From Stieleria varia (GTDB lineage: Bacteria > Planctomycetota > Planctomycetia > Pirellulales > Pirellulaceae): a stretch of 64,000 bases of DNA. Where the stretch lies: assembly GCF_038443385.1 (NCBI RefSeq), contig NZ_CP151726.1:4154001-4218000 (forward strand). The letters are read 5' to 3'. Below, piece after piece: positions 8,407 through 15,302 of this stretch. The notes beneath the pieces were generated by a model. It searched no databases and was not told the DNA's origin. It was given only the letters and a program-made list of their open reading frames with translations. Position 1 is the stretch's first letter, and every line of letters begins with the position of its first letter. Position numbers and translations under genes: made by a program.

Positions 8407-9537
8407 CTAAGAAAACAGCTGCCGAATCCAAAGCCGAAAGAAGCGATCCGTAATGACAAACGAAGATTCCTCTCGTTCAATCAGATCGCTTGATTCGAGA
8501 GACTCCGCCGCACGTTGCGAGTTTGAGGCAGTTCGCAACCCGAATCGGCGAGTGAAATCGGATGAAAAAGGCTTGGGCGGAACCTCGCTTTGAGCAAGCC
8601 CTCGAAGGAATCGCTGTTCGTTCTTGGTCAGCGACTCCCACAGATTCACGTAGGCATGGCTTTCTCGGCGCAGCAATTCAGCGATGGCAATGCCAAGATG
8701 ATCGCCATTGACTTCCTCCCCCGCATCCGTCATCGACCAAAGAACGTGGCACAAATGCTGTGTATAAAACGGATGACCTCCCGTCCGCGCACACAGCTCG
8801 TCGATCACCGATCGGTCAATCCGCTTTTTCGCGTCTTGAAAACGCTTCAAGATAAACGGCTGCCAATGTTTCGTATCGATCGGACCGATCGGATAATGCA
8901 TCGCCGATCGGTAGAGGGGACGAGACTCATCGAGAAACATCGACTGCAAAAGATGCTTGCGGCTCCCCAGAAAGATGTAGGCAACATTCTTGTGGTGCTG
9001 AATGCTGCTGCGAATTTGCCGCTCGGTCAAATCATCTTCGTAGTCCGTGATCTGCTGAAACTCGTCAAACACCATGACGACGGTCTTCCCCGTTTTTTTC
9101 GCAAGCTTTTGCGGTGCGTCCAAGACCTCAATCAGATCCGTCTTCGAGACGGCGCGACCCTCAATTCCGAAATCGATCTTTGGCTGCCCCGAATCATCCA
9201 AAGAAACACTGGGCCGCAATCGACCGAAAAGTGATTTACCGACCTCGAGAAGTCGCCTTGTTGTCGTTTCTGCGGCCGAAGAAATTGCCTTTGCGGTGGC
9301 CTCCGCAAACGCCGCCGATCCGTCTGTCGGCCACAAATCCACATACACCGATACAAACTGCTTCTTGGGCAACTTACCTAAAGCACGAAGTATCAGTGAC
9401 GTTTTGCCCATCCTGCGTTCGGCATAGACGAAACAGCGACCTGCCGACTGCATCGTCTCCGTGAGCTCGCCCAGCTCCTGGGATCGATTGCAGAATGCAC
9501 CATTTCCAACGATACCGCCATACGAAAAAGGATTCAT
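8407..9537 (-). CDS. P-loop ATPase of the archaeal/prokaryotic ATPase-domain type (AAA, ATPase_2-like)
   Basis: The 376-residue protein begins MNPFSYGGIVGNGAFCNRSQ, has a Walker A 'ERRMGKTSLI' near residue 50 and a Walker B 'VVMVFDEFQQI' near 157-168, followed by 'FLGSRKHLLQSMF' (sensor-like) and a C-terminal winged-helix-like part with 'LTKNEQRFLRGLA' and 'RFFRLWIRQLFS'. This is the plan of STAND-related prokaryotic ATPases, often found with mobile or defence genes. ATG 9537 is preceded by a strong 'ggaggtggcg' ribosome site. A nested palindrome at 9549-9583 sits directly upstream. It stands as an intact gene among five decayed ones. Confidence 0.8.
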   Translation of the reverse strand: MNPFSYGGIVGNGAFCNRSQELGELTETMQSAGRCFVYAERRMGKTSLILRALGKLPKKQFVSVYVDLWPTDGSAAFAEATAKAISSAAETTTRRLLEVGKSLFGRLRPSVSLDDSGQPKIDFGIEGRAVSKTDLIEVLDAPQKLAKKTGKTVVMVFDEFQQITDYEDDLTERQIRSSIQHHKNVAYIFLGSRKHLLQSMFLDESRPLYRSAMHYPIGPIDTKHWQPFILKRFQDAKKRIDRSVIDELCARTGGHPFYTQHLCHVLWSMTDAGEEVNGDHLGIAIAELLRRESHAYVNLWESLTKNEQRFLRGLAQSEVPPKPFSSDFTRRFGLRTASNSQRAAESLESSDLIEREESSFVITDRFFRLWIRQLFS

Positions 9538-9548
9538 CGCCACCTCCA

Positions 9549-9583
9549 AATTACGCAGCATGCGTTACGCAGTTTGCGTAATT
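9549..9583 (-). promoter_or_regulatory. nested inverted repeat upstream of the P-loop ATPase gene, candidate operator
   Basis: The outer arms 'aattacgca' (9549-9557) and 'tgcgtaatt' (9575-9583) are inverted repeats; a further 'ttacgca' (9565-9571) lies between them as a direct copy of the left arm, and 'cgcagcatgcg' is a smaller palindrome. The block ends about a dozen bases before the start codon, where a repressor would occlude transcription or translation. The regulator is not identified. Confidence 0.45.
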
Positions 9584-9953
9584 TAGCGAGGCTTGGCAAG
9601 CCCCAAAATCCGACATCAGGCAGATTATCAGTTTATTCCCCCGCTGTCCTCGCCGAGTGTCTGGCAACGCATCGACAACTTTCACAACCCGCACGGCCAA
9701 TCAAGCGGCTTTGCAAAATCGTCCGCATTGATGTTTTGCCCTCGCTTTCGCATTCAATCGCAATGTTCTGAACAAGTTTACTTTTGCAACTTGCGATCAA
9801 TCGTAAGGTGGAGCAAGTCGGCGGAGACCGTGGTGGAGGACGCTTCCTCAATGAATGGTGTACTGGATTTCGCCATAAATCCAGTGCGAAAGGAATTCTG
9901 ACGAATCCCACTACCAAGTGTGCCACCACTAGCCGCAGACGCAAATGCCGCCA
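9584..9953. other. intergenic region with an R7 repeat at 9859-9917
   Basis: R7 here reads 'tggatttcgccataaatcca' then 'gaattctgacgaatccca'; a closer-to-consensus copy is at 53951-54008. Its two halves are inverted around 'ttcgcc'/'ggcgaa'-like cores. No gene is convincing in the rest of this interval; the open frames on both strands run through the repeat. Confidence 0.6.
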
Positions 9954-10310
9954 TCAACCGGATCGTTCTGGAAAGGTCAGGTAGGTTGCCGGCACTGCAT
10001 CGACGAGCCAGACGCCGTTGGCGGAGAGATAGAGTTTGTGTCCGTCACGGTGCATCGTGCCGGCGGCCATCTGAAGGATGATTGGCTTGCCTCGCCGCGA
10101 GCCCACTTTGGTCGCGGTCTCATCATCGGGCGAAAGATGGACGTGGTGGCGAGGTTGAGTTCAACGCCGGATACCGAATGCCCCTGGCTGGCCCGGATTC
10201 GCAAACCATCGTCGCTCAAGGCGAAACGTTTCTTGTCATTGTTGGCGACCACTTCATGGATCAGCTCCAGCGAGAGTGATCTTCCAAGGGCGTTTGCTTT
10301 GGTGATGATG
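9954..10310 (-). pseudogene. kptA: broken RNA 2'-phosphotransferase gene
   Basis: Two pieces of KptA/Tpt1 are readable in different frames. Piece one (10300 to 10148) reads 'LGRSLSLELIHEVVANNDKK' and 'RIRASQGHSV', the KptA N-lobe. Piece two (10148 to 9954) reads 'HHVHLSPDDETATKVGSRRG', then 'MHRDGHKLYLSANGVWLVD' and a TGA. About 30 residues that should lie between them, including the 'LYHGT' catalytic-site segment, are missing, and the frame shifts at the join. The N-terminus is also missing; upstream sequence belongs to the neighbouring GNAT gene. KptA normally removes the 2'-phosphate from spliced tRNA using NAD+; this copy cannot be active. Confidence 0.8.
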
Positions 10311-10366
10311 ATCGTGGCCGCATCCTCGCAGTACATCTCGATGCCTTCGGCAACGATGAAGGCCCC

Positions 10367-10837
10367 GTGATCGTGAGCTTGCTCGAGGAGATGCTCGACG
10401 ATCAGACAGCAGAACCGATCCATTCATTCGTTTCCAAGTCCGAAAAGGAGATTGTCGGTCACGTGCTCTTCACATCGGTCACGATCAAGCCGGCCGGCGA
10501 ATCGAATGATGGAGCGACTGCCCACATCCTTGCAACCTTGGCTGTGACCCGCGAGCTGCAAGGTAACGGTATCGGGACGCAACTTGTCAAAGAGGCATTG
10601 CTACAACTTGCCGCGGCCGGCGTCCAACTCGTCTTCGTACTCGGCTATCCGAAGTACTACTCTCGCTTTGGTTTTTTCCCCGCCGGCGTGCGCGGGTTCC
10701 AAGCTCCGTATCCTATTCCCGAGAAGAACGTAGACGCTTGGATGGTTCTCCAATTGCAAACACATGCGGTCGATTCATTCGAAGGCACGATTCAATGCTG
10801 CAAAGCACTAGACCATGAAAAGTACTGGGTCGAGTAA
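10367..10837 (+). pseudogene. GNAT family N-acetyltransferase, 5'-truncated
   Basis: The frame reads back to a stop at 10277-10279 and gives GNAT-like sequence from about 10320 ('ILAVHLDAFGNDEG') without any ATG; the first usual start is the GTG at 10367, which would skip the first beta strand and helix. Downstream it is intact: 'EIVGHVLFTSVTI', the acetyl-CoA loop 'LAVTRELQGNGIGTQLVKEA' and 'VFVLGYPKYYSRFGF'. The first residues were apparently lost in the deletion that also beheaded kptA. It may still be translated from GTG. It overlaps the next gene as TAATG. Confidence 0.65.
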
Positions 10838-11331
10838 TGGACGATTCTGCGTCATTACAACTGAGACCGTTTCGCTCCGGCGATGCAGAGGCATGCCTGG
10901 ATCTGTTCCGCGATTGCGTTCATCGCGTTAACTCGCGCGACTGCACCGATGACCAGATCGAAGCGTGGGCTTCGCCGACGATCGAGCTGGAATCTTGGCG
11001 AGCCAGGTTCGATGACCGCTTTGCTTACGTTGTGATTGAAAATGAAAGTGTCGTTGGCTTCACCGACATGACTCGCGACGGACATCTTGATCGGTTATTC
11101 GTATCCGACGACCATCAGGGGCGCGGCATTGCTCGTCGACTTGTCGAGAGGCTATTGAGCGATGCCGCAGAGGAATCGATTCAAGAAATAACGACCGACG
11201 CCAGCATCACAGCGAAGCCATTTTTCCTGCGGATGGGATTCAGCGTCGTGCGTGAGCAATCGGTTGAATGCCGCGGAGCGTGGTTGACGAACTATCGAAT
11301 GCGGCGAGCAACACATGTGGAAGCTAGTTGA
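10837..11331 (+). CDS. GNAT family N-acetyltransferase
   Basis: A 164-residue GNAT protein of normal length with '[18 protein letters not shown]' at the N-terminus, '[20 protein letters not shown]' and the acetyl-CoA binding loop '[15 protein letters not shown]' near residue 95-110, then '[15 protein letters not shown]'. The start overlaps the stop of the upstream GNAT (TAATG), pointing to translational coupling. Substrate unknown; relatives of this type acetylate small molecules or protein termini. Its end overlaps the convergent DCC gene by 8 bases. Confidence 0.88.
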   Translation: MDDSASLQLRPFRSGDAEACLDLFRDCVHRVNSRDCTDDQIEAWASPTIELESWRARFDDRFAYVVIENESVVGFTDMTRDGHLDRLFVSDDHQGRGIARRLVERLLSDAAEESIQEITTDASITAKPFFLRMGFSVVREQSVECRGAWLTNYRMRRATHVEAS

Positions 11332-11719
11332 CTTGACAAGTGCCATCTTCGCATCGCCCCGTCAATCGCAATCGGTTCTTGGCAAAGACGCGATAGCCGA
11401 TCTCGATTCCATGCGAAATGCCGGGAAGTCGAGTAAGTGCGACAAGAGGCTTTAGACCGATGGCGGCGTAGAGGCGGCGGAACACTTCGACGCCCGTGAT
11501 CCACTCGCCGCCCGGTAACCGACCTTGGATCTCATCCATGAACTCTTTTTTGGTCATCCCGTAGCTTGCAGAGATGAACGAAGGGTTGGCAATGTCGGTG
11601 AACTGAATCCGATGTTTTCGATCAAGTCGACGGAGCAGCTTGATCTCGCGAAGGCAGAGCGGACATTCGCCATCGTAGAAGACTTCAACCTGCCAATCGT
11701 TGCCAACGTCGCTGCTCAT
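11324..11719 (-). CDS. DCC family thiol-disulfide oxidoreductase-like protein (DUF393)
   Basis: The 131-residue product has the '[20 protein letters not shown]' signature, in which the D-G-x-C-P-x-C motif gives the DCC family its name, and a C-terminal '[11 protein letters not shown]' with two late cysteines. The motif resembles a thioredoxin-like CxxC active site, but no substrate is established for the family. Its ATG overlaps the stop of the SOUL fragment (ATGA), so the two were an operon. Confidence 0.85.
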   Translation of the reverse strand: MSSDVGNDWQVEVFYDGECPLCLREIKLLRRLDRKHRIQFTDIANPSFISASYGMTKKEFMDEIQGRLPGGEWITGVEVFRRLYAAIGLKPLVALTRLPGISHGIEIGYRVFAKNRLRLTGRCEDGTCQVN

Positions 11720-11937
11720 GAGTCCTTCGTTGCCTCGCTGTCAGTCTCCGATGCGTCCTTCACCGCGAATCGTCCGCCCTTTCGCTCACGCAGCTTCACG
11801 CCTTCACCTTTCGGGTCGGAGACGCCATTTGCCGCGACTTCCTTGGCCATCACAAACCCCATCGAGACATCCGACTGGCCGATTTCACCTTCCATGAAGA
11901 CCGGTGTGGTCATTGCGATTTTCTGCTCGGCTTCGTT
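11716..11937 (-). pseudogene. SOUL heme-binding protein, truncated at both ends
   Basis: From about 11937 the minus strand reads 'NEAEQKIAMTTPVFMEGEIG' and then 'MGFVMAKEVAANG' and 'KLRERKGGRFAV', the conserved centre of SOUL/HBP heme-binding proteins. The normal N-terminal half is absent: upstream in the same frame is R2 repeat sequence. After 'GGRFAV' the sequence diverges and ends within 14 residues, where about 60 or more would be expected. Only a central fragment survives, in operon contact with the DCC gene. Confidence 0.75.
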
Positions 11938-11959
11938 TGCTCCGCTAATGTTTTGCTCC

Positions 11960-12070
11960 GCTAATGTACTGAAACAACCGCATGAAGCCGCCACGCGATA
12001 GCGTCCGGTTCTCACGCCTCTACTCGGGAACCGGACGCTATCGCGTGCCGGCTGATGAATAATCCGGGCT
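11960..12070. repeat. R2 repeat
   Basis: The arms 'gcgatagcgtccggttc' (about 11995-12011) and 'gaaccggacgctatcgcg' pair around a short loop, and the right end reads 'gatgaataatccgggcta'. The copy lies exactly where the SOUL gene loses its 5' half, so insertion of R2 or a deletion at R2 may have broken that gene. Confidence 0.8.
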
Positions 12071-12097
12071 AATGGTCTGGGGCAACTTGTCTTTAGG

Positions 12098-12168
12098 GTA
12101 GTGGATCTTGTTAAAGATCCTGTCGCTTTTCCGAACCATGACCACGTAGTGGATCTTGTCAAAGATCC
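12098..12168. repeat. R6 palindromic repeats, two copies
   Basis: Two copies of 'gtagtggatcttgttaaag'/'gtagtggatcttgtcaaag' plus 'atcc' in direct orientation. Same family as 7992-8076. The remaining sequence to 12442 holds no gene; it should contain the promoter of the four-gene operon that follows. Confidence 0.8.
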
Positions 12169-12442
12169 CCCATCGACATCCCGAGTCGAAATCGAACACT
12201 ATCGTACCGCCCAAACACAAACCAAACGCCCTGAGCCGTGACGTTGCGGAGCGATCCAGTTGATGCGTCTCCTGCGCCTCGGCTACAGGGCAAATAATGC
12301 GAAGCACAGCCCTCATTCTCCGTTGAGCCAATTCCGTTGAGCCAATTCTCCGCTAAACCACGACTGGAGCAGTACGACGCCCGATGATGTATAATCGAGG
12401 GATAGCAAAATCGATCCTTTGCATTCCCCAGATTGCGGATTC

Positions 12443-13912
12443 ATGTTTCATCATCACGCCAATCTCGCCAACCGTCGAACCTTTTTATCTCGTACCGGTG
12501 TGGGTCTCGGTAGTACTGCATTTTCAGCGCTGATGGCGCGAGACCTGATGGCTGGCGATTTAAAGGCTGGAGAATCATCAGCGTCGGGAATCAACGCGTC
12601 GTCCCCCAATGCGGCAGGCCGCAGCGGGCTGCCTCACCACTCGCCCAAAATCAAACGCGTGATCTTTCTGTGCATGGCGGGTGGGCCTTCGCATTTGGAG
12701 ACGTTTGACCACAAGCCCGAGTTGGCGGCGATGGATGGCAAGCCCATGCCGGCATCCTTTACCGATGGACAGCCGATCGCGCAGTTGCAAGGCCAGGAGC
12801 TGAAATGCCAGGGACCGTTAACAAAGTTTCAGCGTTACGGAAAAAGCGGCCAGTGGATCAGTGACTTTTTGCCGTATCACCAAAAGATGGCCGACGATAT
12901 CTGTGTGATCCGTTCGATGGTGACCGAGCAGATCAATCACGATCCCGCGCACACGTTCATGAACACGGGCACGGCGATCAGCGGACGTCCATCGATGGGC
13001 TCTTGGGTCACGTACGGTTTGGGCGCCGAAAGTGAAAATCTGCCGGGCTTTGTGGTGCTCACCAGTGTCGGCGGACGCAACCCACAACCGATCGCGTCGC
13101 GGCAATGGGCGTCCGGTTTTTTGCCGAGTCGATATCAAGGCGTCGAGTTCAGCAGCAGCGGCCAGCCCGTCAACTACGTCAATCCGCCGACGGGAATCAC
13201 GCGTCAGCAACAACGTCGGTTGATCGACACGATCAACGATCTGAATCAGCAACGCGGTCAGCAGACACTCGATCCCGAGATTGAGACACGACTGTCGACC
13301 TATGAGATGGCGTTTCGGATGCAGACCTCCGTTCCCGAGCTGGCGAATTTTTCCGACGAAACTCAGGAAACCTTGGAGATGTACGGAGCGGCTGCCGGTG
13401 ACGGTTCGTATGCCTCCAATTGTTTACTCGCGCGGCGTCTGGCGGAACGTGGCGTTCGATTCATCCAGCTCTATCATCGCGGCTGGGATCACCACGGCGG
13501 GTTGGAGAAATACATGAATATCTGCTGCTCGTTGACCGACAAGCCGACTTGGGCATTGTTGACCGATTTGAAACGCTTGGGAATGCTTGACGACACGTTG
13601 ATCATCTGGGGTGGCGAGTTCGGACGCACGCCGATGTTTCAGGGAAAGGGCGGTGCGGGGCGAGACCATCACATCAAAGGATTCTCGATGTGGATGGCCG
13701 GCGGCGGTGTCAAAGCCGGCTACGGCCACGGTGCCACCGATGAACTCGGTTATCATGCGGTCGATCAAGTCGTTCATGTTCGCGATTTGCACGCCACCAT
13801 GCTGCACTTGCTGGGCATCGACCACAAACGATTCTCTGTAAAATTCCAAGGTCTGGACATGCGTTTGACCGGTGTCGAGCCCTGTCACGTCATCAACGAC
13901 ATCCTCGTCTAA
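12443..13912 (+). CDS. DUF1501 domain protein, secreted (TAT-like signal)
   Basis: The 489-residue protein starts MFHHHANLANRRTFLSRTG, a twin-arginine-like leader. Core DUF1501 motifs are clear: 'VIFLCMAGGPSHLETFDHKP' (about residue 72-91), 'MVTEQINHDPAHTFMNTG', 'RGWDHHGG' and 'IIWGGEFGRTPMFQGKGG' followed by 'GRDHH'. DUF1501 proteins belong to the alkaline-phosphatase/sulfatase superfamily and in planctomycetes almost always pair with DUF1553/DUF1592-type cytochromes. ATG 12443 was chosen over the TTG at 12419 because it begins the leader. First gene of the operon to 20139. The exact reaction is unknown. Confidence 0.9.
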   Translation: MFHHHANLANRRTFLSRTGVGLGSTAFSALMARDLMAGDLKAGESSASGINASSPNAAGRSGLPHHSPKIKRVIFLCMAGGPSHLETFDHKPELAAMDGKPMPASFTDGQPIAQLQGQELKCQGPLTKFQRYGKSGQWISDFLPYHQKMADDICVIRSMVTEQINHDPAHTFMNTGTAISGRPSMGSWVTYGLGAESENLPGFVVLTSVGGRNPQPIASRQWASGFLPSRYQGVEFSSSGQPVNYVNPPTGITRQQQRRLIDTINDLNQQRGQQTLDPEIETRLSTYEMAFRMQTSVPELANFSDETQETLEMYGAAAGDGSYASNCLLARRLAERGVRFIQLYHRGWDHHGGLEKYMNICCSLTDKPTWALLTDLKRLGMLDDTLIIWGGEFGRTPMFQGKGGAGRDHHIKGFSMWMAGGGVKAGYGHGATDELGYHAVDQVVHVRDLHATMLHLLGIDHKRFSVKFQGLDMRLTGVEPCHVINDILV

Positions 13913-13958
13913 CCCACCATCACGAATAACCCACCATTACGAACATGGAAAGATCCTC

Positions 13959-15302
13959 ATGAAACGATCTAACGTACCAACCTCCAACGTACGTCGGCGT
14001 CAGTTACTGGGCGGTTTCGGTGTCGCCATGGGATTGCCGCTGCTGGAGTCGATGGTGCCTCGGCGGGCATCCGCCGCCGCCTCCGAATCGGAAAGTGGCA
14101 TCCCGCGTCGAATGCTGGTCGCTCACTTTGGAACCGGAATGAACCTTCACGAGTTCTTTCCCGATCAGACCGGCGAATCGTGCGAGCTGAAACGGATCAC
14201 AAAACCGTTGCAGGATTTTCGCAAACGAATGACGATCCTCTCCGGTATGCAACTGGAGCACGGTGGAGGCCACACCGGCGACTACACGTTCCTGACCGGC
14301 ACGAAAGGATGGAGCAGTTCCGGTATAGAAGGTGGAATCTCGGCTGATCAAGTGGTCGCAAAACAGATCGGCGGCGCAACAAGATTTCCGTCCATGCAGT
14401 TTTCGATTGATCGTGGCACGAACTTTGGCAACCAAGGTCTTGCGACATTGTCATGGAGCGAGAACGGGATCCCCCTCGCCGCCGAAAACGATCCCTACGT
14501 TCTATTCGGGCGAATGTTCCAATCAGATGACCCGGCCGCGGCCAAGATGCGGGATGCGCAGTTCCGTCGCCGCGGCAGCATCTTGGACTTGGTGACCGAG
14601 CAGGCCAAGTCGATGGAGCGTGGCGTCAGCAACGATGACAAACGCAAGCTCGACGAGTATTTCACGTCTGTCGCAGAAATCGAACACCAGCTCAAACGCG
14701 ATATCGATTGGTCGACCAAACCAAAGCCACAGCCCGAACTCGCAGGAATCGGCGATTACTCCGTTTCCCTGACACCCGACTCGCGAGAGTTCGACTACGA
14801 CCGTTACCAAAAACTGATGTATGACCTAGTCGTATTGGCGTTCAAGACCGATTCGACTCGCGTGATCACGTACAACGTTCGCCAAGAACTCAGGGGCGGT
14901 GTTTTCCCGGTGCACGGGGTATCAAAGGGTTTCCACGCACTGACGCACCACAACAACGATCCCAAGAACTTGGACGAACTTGCCAAGGTCGATGAGATTA
15001 ACATGCGGTATTGGCGAGGATTATTGGAACGTCTCGACTCGGTGCCGCAGGCCGATGGTCGCAGTCTGCTGGATCATACCGTGCTCGCTTTTTCAAGCAG
15101 CGCGGGCATGGATCACTCTCGAGATCGGCTGCCAACCATCGTCTTTGGCGGTGAAGCGTTGGGGATCAAACACAAGACCCATCTACGGCTGCCAGAGAAA
15201 ACTCCGTTGGCCGGTCTGTGGCACACGATGGCCCATGCGATGGGAGCCCAAGTCGATCAAATGCAGGACAGCCATGGTGTCATCAGTGAATTGCTCTCGT
15301 AG
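13959..15302 (+). CDS. DUF1552 domain protein, secreted (TAT-like signal)
   Basis: The 447-residue product begins MKRSNVPTSNVRRRQLLGGF, a twin-arginine type leader. DUF1552 signatures follow: 'MLVAHFGTGMNLHEFFPDQ', 'ILSGMQLEHGGGHTGDYTFL', 'SADQVVAKQIG' and 'YDLVVLAFKTDSTRVITYNV'. The family is restricted to planctomycetes and a few relatives and is usually adjacent to DUF1592 genes, as here (17533). Start at 13959 gives the leader immediately; the gap to the DUF1501 gene is 46 bases. Function unproven. Confidence 0.88.
   Translation: MKRSNVPTSNVRRRQLLGGFGVAMGLPLLESMVPRRASAAASESESGIPRRMLVAHFGTGMNLHEFFPDQTGESCELKRITKPLQDFRKRMTILSGMQLEHGGGHTGDYTFLTGTKGWSSSGIEGGISADQVVAKQIGGATRFPSMQFSIDRGTNFGNQGLATLSWSENGIPLAAENDPYVLFGRMFQSDDPAAAKMRDAQFRRRGSILDLVTEQAKSMERGVSNDDKRKLDEYFTSVAEIEHQLKRDIDWSTKPKPQPELAGIGDYSVSLTPDSREFDYDRYQKLMYDLVVLAFKTDSTRVITYNVRQELRGGVFPVHGVSKGFHALTHHNNDPKNLDELAKVDEINMRYWRGLLERLDSVPQADGRSLLDHTVLAFSSSAGMDHSRDRLPTIVFGGEALGIKHKTHLRLPEKTPLAGLWHTMAHAMGAQVDQMQDSHGVISELLS

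Noticed and set aside
12038-12331. Minus-strand frame through R6 and R2 with a C-terminal 'DKIHYVVMVRKSDRIFNKIH'
   Set aside because: It is composed of two R6 repeats in frame and shows no independent coding signal.
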